From NCBI GenBank assembly GCA_028875345.1, contig JAPPEG010000352.1, positions 1 to 34,171 on the forward strand: DNA of 34,171 nt, read 5' to 3'. A program made the translations under genes and the position numbers. Below are positions 1 to 7,100 of the stretch, piece after piece. The notes beneath the pieces are model-generated. The model ran no database searches. It was given only the letters and a program-made list of their open reading frames with translations, and was not told the DNA's origin. Each line of letters starts with the position of its first letter. Position 1 is the stretch's first letter. This DNA is from Gemmatimonadota bacterium (GTDB taxonomy: Bacteria; Latescibacterota; UBA2968; UBA8231).

Positions 1-424
1 ATTTCTTGATCTGCCCCCAAGTCGTCTCCTCAACCGCCGTGTCTGGCGGTGGCAGTGGCGGGGTACTCTCGGGATCACCGGGGTGAAACGCCTCGCCTTC
101 TGGATTGTCATCGCCCGTCACCCAAGTGCCATCGGGGTCGCCCAACTCCGCGCCATTAGACGCTCCATCGCCGTCGGAGTCCAAAGCCGCCAGCTCTGGA
201 CCCCAAATCACGTCACCGGCTGGGCCGGCTGCGGTGAGGAAATTGGTTTCTAGCTCTAGGCCAAACGCGTTGCGCGGCGAACCACCGCCGGCCGTGTGGC
301 ATGCGTTACAGCTAAACGCAGCACCATTGGGAATCTGGCTTACGCGCTTGCCGCGTGCGGTCGCCTCTTCGGCCACTAGGCCGCCCAAAAAAAGAGCGCC
401 TACCAGCAAAACCCTCAAAGTCAT
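1..424 (-). CDS. Secreted CxxCH (one-heme cytochrome-like) protein, 3' end cut by window edge
   Basis: Reading the minus strand from an ATG at 424-422 gives 141 codons without a stop before the window edge, so the C-terminus is missing. An AAGGAG ribosome-binding site lies about 7 bases upstream of the ATG. The N-terminus MTLRVLLVGALFLGGLVAEEA looks like a cleavable signal peptide. A single CNACH heme-c attachment motif follows near residue 40. Further on is an Asp/Gly-rich stretch (DSDGDGASNGAELGDPDG) resembling thrombospondin type-3 calcium-binding repeats, and then a proline-rich tract (PPLPPPD). A periplasmic or surface electron-transfer role is inferred from the heme motif; the partner is unknown. 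It is transcribed divergently from the Rieske-domain gene, and the two share a 154-base intergenic region, so both may be redox proteins under related control. Confidence 0.75.
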   Translation of the reverse strand, partial: MTLRVLLVGALFLGGLVAEEATARGKRVSQIPNGAAFSCNACHTAGGGSPRNAFGLELETNFLTAAGPAGDVIWGPELAALDSDGDGASNGAELGDPDGTWVTGDDNPEGEAFHPGDPESTPPLPPPDTAVEETTWGQIKK

Positions 425-442
425 AGAAAATCTCCTTCCCTT

Positions 443-476
443 GTTATGCGCCGCGAAATGGCGCTCTTCTCATAAC
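443..476. repeat. Nested inverted repeat in the divergent promoter region
   Basis: Outer arms GTTATG (443-448) and CATAAC (471-476) enclose inner arms GCGCC (448-452) and GGCGC (460-464). The element lies 19 bases upstream of the cytochrome-like start and about 100 bases upstream of the Rieske start. It could be an operator or a leader hairpin; its role is not known. Confidence 0.4.
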
Positions 477-509
477 ATGTCCACGTTTAGCACTGCAAGT
501 CAACACAAG

Positions 510-530
510 CCCCTCGCCCCTCGCCCCTCG
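510..530. repeat. Three tandem copies of CCCCTCG
   Basis: A 7-base unit CCCCTCG is repeated three times exactly, followed by CC, in the intergenic region ahead of the Rieske gene. It is probably a simple slippage repeat. Confidence 0.6.
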
Positions 531-578
531 CCACCAAATCGCGCATATTTAAAGTCCATTCCACAGGAGGCAACGCTC

Positions 579-2399
579 ATGTCCACCGCCCAACGTCTCG
601 ACCTCAGCGAAGTGCGGCCGCAGATTGACGTCGATCCAGCGACCTGCGTCTATCACCGGCTCGCACCGGCCAGCGAATTTGCCGAAGGCGAGGGCCGTCC
701 CTTTACCATTGACGGCATTCACCTCGCAGTCTTCCTCTACGAAGGGTCCTTCCACGCCGTTGACAATCGCTGTCCGCACATGGGCTACCCCATGTCCAAA
801 GGCAGCATCCGCGACGGCGTGCTAATCTGCCACTGGCACCACTGGGAATTTGACCTAAAGACCGGCGGCTGCCTGCTGACTTCGGGCGACGACCTAAAAG
901 CCTTTCCCGTGGAGGTCCGCGACGATGGCTATGCTTGGGTCGGCATCCCGCCCGGCGAGAAGGAAGAGGCCCGCCTGCGGCTCGTAGCCCGAGGCAAGCG
1001 AGCACTCGAACAAGGGCTTAAAGACCGCAGTTCCTTCCTCATCGCCAAAGCGGTTGCCGCACTCCGCCAGACAGGTGCCACCCCGCAAGAAATTATCCAA
1101 CAGGGACTTTACTACGGCGCGCACAAAACCAGCGAAGGCTGGTCGTCGGGCGTCGCCATCCTAACCCTCGCGGCGAATATGTGGGACGACATCGCCGAAG
1201 CCGATCAAAACCTCTTTCTCGTCCACGGTTTGACCCAGATTTCGCGGCGCACCTCCGGCTCGTCGCGCCGCCAGCGCTTCCCCTTTCCCCGCAGCAATGA
1301 CGACCAAGACTTGGCCACGCTCAAGCGCTGGTTTCGCACCTTTGTCGATCAGCGACACCACGGCGCGGCCGAGCGCATCTTGCTCACCCTGCACGACCGC
1401 GACTGCGGCAAGGAAACTCTCGCGGACTTCGTCTTCACCGCGGCCACAGATTTCTACTTTACCGGCGACGGGCACGCCCTTGACTTTGCCAACAAGATGT
1501 TCGAGGCCCTCGACTACGTGGAATGGGTCGGCGCGCATGAAATCCTCCGCCCGATCGCCGTCGATCTGGTGAGCCGCACCCGCCACGAAGAGACCTCGCG
1601 CTGGGCCGACAGCTTGCCGCACTTGGAAAACATCTTCACGCGCCTAGACGAGATCTGGGAAGACAATCAGCGCAACGAAGCGGCCCTCGACGTCTCCGAG
1701 TTCACCCAAGTCATGCTCGGCGACGACTTTGAACCCATTCTCACCCGCGTCGAAGAGGCCCTGAGCGCTGGCGTGCCACCGACCCAACTCTGCCGCGCCA
1801 TGACCTATGCCAGCGCATTGCGCACGCTGCGCTTCCACCTCAAAAACGAGGGCGACTGGCACGACGTGGCCAACATTTATTCCTACGCCCACGCACTCTA
1901 CTGCACCTTCCACTACGCCGCCAACAAAGAGCTGTTGCGCGCCATCTTCCACGGCGCGGTTTTCCTCACCTACCTGCGCTGGCTCAACATGCCCTCCGCC
2001 CGCGTCCCACGGCACGGACAGAAGCTCGACGAGCACTTCGCCTCCAGCGAGGCCATGCTCAAGCGCCTCGGCGAATTGGCCGATTTCCAAAAGGTCTTCG
2101 AGGCCGAAATCCTCGTCAGCCAGTACCTCGAAGAAGGACGCGACGTCGCCAAGCTCCGCCACGCCTTGGCCCACATCATGCTCCGCGAAGACGCCGAGCT
2201 GCACATGTTCCAAGTGCTCGAAGCCGCGTTCCGGCACTACGACTTGAGCGACGACCCCGAGGAAAAGCGCGTCCACCTGTTGGCGGCGACCCGCTACATC
2301 ACCGCGCAAAAGGTGATGAAAAACATCCTCTGGGCCACGGAAAACGCCGAGCGGCTCCAGCGCGGCGAACTCCTCAGCGAGCGCGAAGACGACGATTGA
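579..2399 (+). CDS. Rieske [2Fe-2S] protein with large helical C-terminal domain
   Basis: This 606-residue protein starts at the ATG at 579, chosen because CAGGAGG lies 8 bases upstream. The open frame extends further 5' but overlaps the divergent cytochrome-like gene there. Residues about 22-124 form a Rieske domain with iron-sulfur ligands C65-P-H67 and C84-H-W-H87. The remaining ~480 residues are mostly helical and contain several conserved-looking histidines (for example LVHGLTQ, GAHEILR, SYAHALYCTFHYAANK, IFHGAVF). I do not recognise this part as a named family. There is no signal peptide, so it is probably cytoplasmic. Rieske domains pass electrons to oxygenases or other redox centres. 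Having the domain fused to a His-bearing helical domain suggests a self-contained oxidoreductase, but the substrate cannot be inferred. The last 57 bases of the gene region are repeated at 4108-4164. Confidence 0.85.
   Translation: MSTAQRLDLSEVRPQIDVDPATCVYHRLAPASEFAEGEGRPFTIDGIHLAVFLYEGSFHAVDNRCPHMGYPMSKGSIRDGVLICHWHHWEFDLKTGGCLLTSGDDLKAFPVEVRDDGYAWVGIPPGEKEEARLRLVARGKRALEQGLKDRSSFLIAKAVAALRQTGATPQEIIQQGLYYGAHKTSEGWSSGVAILTLAANMWDDIAEADQNLFLVHGLTQISRRTSGSSRRQRFPFPRSNDDQDLATLKRWFRTFVDQRHHGAAERILLTLHDRDCGKETLADFVFTAATDFYFTGDGHALDFANKMFEALDYVEWVGAHEILRPIAVDLVSRTRHEETSRWADSLPHLENIFTRLDEIWEDNQRNEAALDVSEFTQVMLGDDFEPILTRVEEALSAGVPPTQLCRAMTYASALRTLRFHLKNEGDWHDVANIYSYAHALYCTFHYAANKELLRAIFHGAVFLTYLRWLNMPSARVPRHGQKLDEHFASSEAMLKRLGELADFQKVFEAEILVSQYLEEGRDVAKLRHALAHIMLREDAELHMFQVLEAAFRHYDLSDDPEEKRVHLLAATRYITAQKVMKNILWATENAERLQRGELLSEREDDD
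2281..2305 (+). repeat. 25-bp direct repeat, copy 1 (inside the Rieske gene)
   Basis: TGGCGGCGACCCGCTACATC plus ACCGC occurs here within the Rieske coding sequence and again, identically, at 2995-3019 just upstream of the SUMF1-fold lipoprotein gene. Confidence 0.9.
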
Positions 2400-2403
2400 G
2401 GAG
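2347..2403 (+). repeat. 57-bp direct repeat, copy A (Rieske gene 3' end)
   Basis: This segment covers the last codons and stop of the Rieske gene plus GGAG. It matches 4108-4164 at 56 of 57 positions; the single mismatch is C at 2357 versus T at 4118. The interval between the copies contains all the accessory genes of this region, so the repeat marks the edges of an insertion or duplication. Confidence 0.95.
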
Positions 2404-2495
2404 GTGGTACAGAGTACGTGATTGCCGAGAATCGCCGCGACGAAATCTATTGATCCGTGTCTATAGATGAACTCTGGAATGTGCTTCAACCATGA

Positions 2496-2942
2496 AAATC
2501 GGTTCTTGCATCGTCGATTTTCATTCGGGACAGCGGCCTCTTGCACCAGTTACTCGCCATTCGGACGGAGGGCGAGTTGATGAATCATCCTAGCCTTGGC
2601 GCGTCGTGGGAGGGTTTTGTCATCGAGCAGTTACTCGCTTGGCTGCAGCCGGAGGAGGCATTTTTCTTGAGCACACATCAAGGGGCTGAAATAGACCTCG
2701 TGTTGCGCCTGAACGGTCGCTGGTTAGGCGTCGAATGCAAGCGCACGGACGCGCCGCGCCTGACGCGCTCCATCTGCATTGCCCTCGACGATCTAAAGCT
2801 CGAACGGGTCGTCATAGTGTATCCTGGCCAGAAATCGTACGCCCTCGACGCGCAGGTCAATGTCGTACCATTGCGCTTACTCGGCTCGGCGCAGGATGCA
2901 GTCGCTCAATTCTGTCGGAATCCCGGCTATGAAGCAAAGTGA
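2496..2942 (+). pseudogene. Truncated C-terminal part of a DUF4143 AAA ATPase
   Basis: The frame opens after a stop at 2493-2495 and reads KSVLASSIFIRDSGLLHQLL, then HPSLGASWEGFVIEQLL, then a nuclease-like core with EIDLVL and GVECKR, to a TGA at 2940-2942. This is the pattern of the C-terminal DUF4143 region of the common bacterial 'ATP-binding protein, DUF4143' family. Those proteins are normally about 380-420 residues with an N-terminal Walker A/B ATPase domain. Here only about 148 codons remain and the whole ATPase domain is missing, with no good start codon (a TTG at 2541 and an internal ATG at 2581 are the options). It is best read as a gene remnant. It lies inside the segment bounded by the 57-bp direct repeats. 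Confidence 0.75.
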
Positions 2943-2994
2943 TCTTTTGCGGCTAGCCCATATAAAATTGGCGAACTCGAACTTTCACTCGACA

Positions 2995-3019
2995 TGGCGG
3001 CGACCCGCTACATCACCGC
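2995..3019 (+). repeat. 25-bp direct repeat, copy 2
   Basis: Identical to 2281-2305 of the Rieske gene. With 4108-4164 it looks like the left part of a second copy of the Rieske-gene tail. The bases between these two pieces (3020-4107) stand where only 41 bases (2306-2346) stand in the intact gene. Confidence 0.85.
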
Positions 3020-3041
3020 TCTTCCATAAGGAGCTATAGCT

Positions 3042-3863
3042 ATGAAGTCTTTGGTCGTATGTCTGCTGGGATTGCTAATGCTGGTCGCTTGCGGTGGCGA
3101 TGAATCACCTACAGGTGCCGGTGGTCGGGGTAACTCGACGGGCGCTGAGAAGACGTTTTCTCTACCCAATGGGGCAGAGATGGCATTTGTGTGGATTGAG
3201 CCTGGGGTATTTCAGATGGGTTCACCAAGTTCGGAGAAGGATCGTTGGGATAATGAAGGGCCGGTACATGAGGTGGAGATCAGCAAGGGATTTTGGTTGG
3301 GGAAGTATGAGGTGACGCAGGGGGAGTGGGAGGCGGTGATGGGAAGCAATCCGAGTCGTTTTGAGGGGAATGACCTTCGTCCGGTGGAGAGTGTTTCGTG
3401 GTATGATGTACATGAATTTATTGGTCGTTTGAACGCTTCGGTGGGTGATTCGTTGTATCGTTTGCCTTCGGAGGCGGAGTGGGAGTATGCTTGTCGAGCG
3501 GGGAGTACGACTCGGTGGTCCTTTGGGGACGATGAGAGCCAACTGGCGGATTACGCTTGGTATGATTGTAACGATGGTTGTGATACGAAAGCGGTGGGTT
3601 TGAAGTTGCCGAATGCTTGGGGTTTGTATGATATGCACGGGAATGTGTGGGAGTGGGTGCAGGACTGGTATGAAGCGGACTATTATAATAGCTCGCCTCG
3701 AGTTGATCCCTTGCCCTTGGGGCCTGGCCGCGGCTCCCTTCGCGTCATTCGGGGTGGCGACTTCGGCAATGGCACCCTGAATGTGCGGTCGGCGAATCGC
3801 AGCAACTCCTCGCCCGACTACCGCGACGACTTCGTTGGCGTGCGCCTTGTGAGGATTCGTTAA
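3042..3863 (+). CDS. SUMF1/FGE-fold lipoprotein, likely DGR-type variable protein
   Basis: This 273-residue protein starts at ATG 3042 with AAGGAG about 8 bases upstream. Residues 1-17 are a lipoprotein signal with lipobox L14-V-A-C17. From about residue 40 the formylglycine-generating-enzyme/sulfatase-modifying-factor fold is clear: GVFQMGS, EVEISKGFWLGKYEVTQGEW, PVESVSWYDV, RLPSEAEWEYACRAG and MHGNVWEWVQDWY. The C-terminus carries RVIRGG, RSANR, P-x-x-R and GVRLVR. The paired cysteines that true FGE uses for catalysis in this last segment are missing, so enzyme activity is unlikely. A ligand-binding C-type-lectin role on the cell surface fits better. The known DGR target TvpA of Treponema denticola is likewise a lipoprotein of this fold. 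GC is about 50% in the body but about 65% in the final 130 bases. The gene sits in the repeat-bounded insert and is followed by hairpins and a terminator. Confidence 0.85.
   Translation: MKSLVVCLLGLLMLVACGGDESPTGAGGRGNSTGAEKTFSLPNGAEMAFVWIEPGVFQMGSPSSEKDRWDNEGPVHEVEISKGFWLGKYEVTQGEWEAVMGSNPSRFEGNDLRPVESVSWYDVHEFIGRLNASVGDSLYRLPSEAEWEYACRAGSTTRWSFGDDESQLADYAWYDCNDGCDTKAVGLKLPNAWGLYDMHGNVWEWVQDWYEADYYNSSPRVDPLPLGPGRGSLRVIRGGDFGNGTLNVRSANRSNSSPDYRDDFVGVRLVRIR
3735..3863 (+). other. Candidate DGR variable region (VR) at the 3' end of the SUMF1-fold gene
   Basis: The segment encodes RVIRGG, then D-F-G-N-G-T-L-N-V, then RSANR, then S-N-S-S-P-D-Y-R-D-D-F-V, then GVRLVRIR. In typical SUMF1-type DGR templates the positions between the fixed blocks are mainly Asn (AAC or AAT). 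Here many use codons reachable by changing only adenines of AAY: GGC, AAT, GGC, AGC, AAC, TCC, TAC, GAC, GAC, TTC. The base composition differs sharply from upstream: bases 3241-3300 hold 6 C and 24 G, while bases 3781-3840 hold 21 C and 18 G. The end GGCGTGCGCCTTGTG would be the mutagenic-homing site. No template repeat or reverse transcriptase is present in the window, so this remains inference. Confidence 0.55.
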
Positions 3864-3871
3864 CCCTTTAA

Positions 3872-3890
3872 CCCTTGGCGGGGTCAAGGG
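3872..3890 (+). repeat. Small hairpin just after the variable gene
   Basis: Arms CCCTTG (3872-3877) and CAAGGG (3885-3890) with a 7-base loop lie 8 bases past the stop codon. In phage BPP-1 a DGR needs a hairpin close behind the variable region for efficient homing, so the position is suggestive. It may also be an unrelated stem. Confidence 0.4.
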
Positions 3891-3914
3891 GTGTAGGGAT
3901 TTTTTAGAGGGGTG

Positions 3915-3985
3915 GGCTTTTAGGATATTGATCCCGAGAAAGGGGCGTAGCATAGCCGCCCTTCGGGGTCAATATCCTAAAAGCC
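3915..3985. repeat. 71-bp imperfect palindrome with 17-bp perfect arms
   Basis: GGCTTTTAGGATATTGA (3915-3931) is the exact reverse complement of 3969-3985. The interior continues as an imperfect stem (CCCGAGAAAGGGGCG against CGCCCTTCGGGG) around a TAGCATAGC loop. The element makes up much of the 303-base gene-free stretch 3864-4166. It could be a REP/MITE-like element, a cruciform site or a transcript-end hairpin. Confidence 0.8.
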
Positions 3986-4011
3986 GGGGAGGGGCGTTTT
4001 TTGTGTTTGGG

Positions 4012-4047
4012 CGGTCCGGCCCGCGTGCGGCCGGACCGAAATTTTTT
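4012..4047 (+). terminator. Rho-independent terminator after the SUMF1-fold gene
   Basis: Perfect 10-bp stem CGGTCCGGCC (4012-4021) and GGCCGGACCG (4029-4038) with a 7-base loop, followed by AAA and six T (4042-4047). It would end plus-strand transcripts from the insert before they reach the convergent efflux operon. Confidence 0.85.
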
Positions 4048-4107
4048 CCAAATCACTATTATCCTCACTTGGAGGACCTGTTGCTCCGCAGATCGTCCAG
4101 CCTCCGA

Positions 4108-4164
4108 CCGAGCGGCTTCAGCGCGGCGAACTCCTCAGCGAGCGCGAAGACGACGATTGAGGAG
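4108..4164 (+). repeat. 57-bp direct repeat, copy B (displaced Rieske gene tail)
   Basis: A near-identical copy of 2347-2403, including a second copy of the Rieske stop codon (4158-4160). It ends two bases before the stop codon of the CusA-like gene on the other strand. Its position suggests the Rieske gene and cusA were once direct convergent neighbours. Confidence 0.95.
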
Positions 4165-4166
4165 CC

Positions 4167-7100
4167 TTACTCCGCCGATCGCCAAGCCGTCACCCGCAGT
4201 TTCCACTCCTCGACCGCGCAGTAGAGCACCGGTACAACCGGCGCGGTCAGCACCACCGCCATCATGCCGCCGAAGGTGGGAATGGCCATCGGCAACATAA
4301 GGTCTGCGCCGCGCCCACTCGCCGTCAGCACGGGAATCAGCGCCAAAATCGTGGTGGCCGCCGTCATCAAGCAGGGACGAATGCGCCGCACCCCAGCGGC
4401 GAGCGCAGCGCGGCGCATCGCTTCGACGGTCGCTGGCTTTTGCTCGCGGAAGAGTTGGCGCAGATAAGTCGCCACGATCACGCCGTTGTCCGAGGCAATG
4501 CCAAATAGCGCGAGAAAACCCACCCACACCGCCACGCTCAAGTTCAGCGGACGGACGTGGAAGAGGTCGCGCATCTGTGTGCCGAAGACGGAAAAATCCA
4601 AAAACCATTCCTGCCCATAGAGCCACAGCATGGCAAATCCACCAGCCCAAGCCACCGCAACCCCGGAAAAGACCATCAGCGCCGTGGCGGCGTTGCCAAA
4701 CTGGAAATAGAGAATGAGGAAAATAATCGCCAGCGCGAGCGGCAGCAGCACGTTGAGCTTCTTCTGCGCTCGCAGTTGGTTTTCGTAACTACCGGCGAAA
4801 GTGTAGCTGACGCCGGTCTCCAGCACCAAATCGCCATTGGCCCTTTTACTGGCCAAATAATATCGACACGCTTCCACCACATCGACTTCCGCGTACCCTG
4901 GCTTCTTGTCGAAGAGCACGTAGCCGAGCAAAAACGTATCCTCGCTCTTGATGACCTGGGGGCCGCGCACGTAGCGAATCTCGGCCAACTCGCCCAAGGG
5001 GATCTGCGCCCCGTCCGGTGCTGGCACCAGAATGCGCACCAGTTCCTCGACACTATCGCGCAGTTCGCGCATGTAGCGCACCCGCACGGGATAGCGCTCG
5101 CGCCCTTCTACCGTAGTAGTAACCAGCTTGCCCCCGATGGCGATCTCAATTACGTCCTGCACCTTCTGCAGGGCGATGCCGTGGCGGGCAATGGCCTCGC
5201 GGTCGATGTGGATCTCCAAGTAGGGCTTGCCGACGATGCGGTCGGCGTTGACGGTCGCCGGCTCGACCGAGGGCACTTTCTTGAGCAAGCGCTCTATCTC
5301 CAAGCCGGCGCGCTCGATGGCCTCCAAACTAGGGCCTTTGATCTCAACGCCCATGGGCGCGCGCATCCCGCTTTGCAACATGACGAGCCGCGCGGCAATC
5401 GGCTGCAACTTCGGTGCCGAAGTAGAGCCGGGGATTTGGCCAGCCCGAGCGATTTCCGCCCATATATCGTCGGGCCCCTGTATCCCCGGCCAAGCCGTGC
5501 GACCCGGATTGAGCGCGGGATCCAAGGGCGGACGCCACAAGCGAAAAGGCCGCCCCTCGTCGTCGGGCACGAGGTCGCCAGCCCCGTCGCGCAGATAGCG
5601 GCCCTGTACCTTGTAGGGCTCACCATCGAGAGCAGGCGAAGGTGAGCCATCGGAGTCGCGGAACAGGTCCGTGGCATGCTCGTCAAAAGCGAACAATCGG
5701 CGGCGACCATCCTCGTCGGTGAGGTACTCCGCGCGATAATTGATCACAGTCTCAATCATGGAAATCGGAGCAGGGTCCAGCGGCGACTCCGCCCGTCCTA
5801 ACTTCCCCACTGCGGACTCCACTTCTGGTATCTGCGAAATGGCCGCGTTTTGCTTCTGCAGGACGTCGAGCACTTCGCCGATGGAGGCGTGCGGCATAGT
5901 CGTCGGCATCCACAGGAACGAACCTTCGTCGAGAGGCGGCATAAACTCTTTGCCCAATCCGGGCAGGGCCTCGTCGAGGGCCGCAAAGGGCGCTGAATGG
6001 CGTAAAGAGGGCGGCACAAAACCGAAGACGCGGGCAAAACCCAGCCACGCGGACGCGCCCGCCAGCGTCAGCAACAAGGGAAAAAGCAGGGCCAAACCCT
6101 TGTGATCCAGACACCACCGGAGCACGCGGGGGAATACATGTTGCAAGGCGCGAAAAAGCGCCAACAGGCCGCCGATCAATCCAGCGGCGAAGATAAAATT
6201 GCGCCAGCCGCCCTTTTCCGGTCCAAGGGGCAACCAGTGTTCCGCTAGCACGACGACGACCCCAACAGCCACGGCGGCCACCATACCCCGCGCCACCCAC
6301 AAGCGCACCCGCTCCGGTACGCGAGCGGCAAGCAAGTGATACGTCCCAATAGCTATCAGCAACAGACCAACCCACCACGACAGCGCGAGGGCCACCCCGA
6401 GGCCACAGACCGCCCACAGGCCGGGTGCCCACCGCTCCAGTCGCGTGCCAAACACACAGTGCGCCAAGGCCGGCAAGGCCGTCAGCGACAGCCACACAGC
6501 GGCCAACAGCGCGAAGGTCTTGGTAAAGGCCAGCGGCGCGAAGAGCTTGCCCTCGGCCCCTTGCATGGCAAAGACCGGTAAAAAGCCCACCACTGTGGTG
6601 AGCACAGCCGTCAGCACGGCTCCGCCGACCTCGCGCGTGGCGCGGAAGACCACTTCCAAACGGTCGTCCTCTGCGTCTGCATCCTCCAAGTGCTTGAGGA
6701 TGTTCTCGCTGATGACGATGCCCATATCGACCATGGTACCGATGGCAATGGCAATGCCGGAGAGGGCGACTATGTTGGCGTCAATGCCAAAGACCTTCAT
6801 GGCGGCGAAACAGGCGAGCACGGCCAGCGGCAACAACCCGGAGACCAGCATGGCCCCGCGCAGATTCATCACCAGCACCAGCACCACGATCACCGTTACC
6901 AGTACCTCCTCGCTCAGAGCGCGCTCCAGCGTACCTAGCGTCTCCTCGATCAAACCGGATCGGTCATAAAAGGGGATCACCTGCACTTGGCTGACTCGCC
7001 CGTCGGGCAAGGTTTTCTTGGGCAGGCTCGGGCCGATTTCCGCAATCTTGGCCTTGACGCTTTCAATGGCTGCTAGAGGGTTGGCACCATAGCGCGCCAC

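Noticed and set aside
105..578. 5' extension of the Rieske gene frame by 158 codons
   Set aside because: The extension lacks a ribosome-binding site and lies on top of the divergent CxxCH gene, whose minus-strand frame has a signal peptide, heme motif and good ribosome-binding site. The ATG at 579 has CAGGAGG.
1644..2546. 300-codon minus-strand open frame over the Rieske gene
   Set aside because: It is a low-complexity Val/Glu/Gly-rich antisense shadow of a supported coding frame, with no family motif.
3222..3953. 243-codon minus-strand frame over the SUMF1-fold gene
   Set aside because: It is the antisense of a clear lipoprotein gene and is rich in Ile/Arg/Pro without domain patterns.
3020..4107. 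Classical insertion sequence in the repeat-bounded segment
   Set aside because: No transposase or terminal inverted repeats are found at the ends; the 57-bp repeats are copies of host gene sequence, far longer than ordinary target duplications.
4557..5645. 362-codon plus-strand frame opposite cusA
   Set aside because: The minus strand encodes conserved RND motifs throughout; the plus frame is a His/Gln-rich shadow typical of GC-rich DNA.
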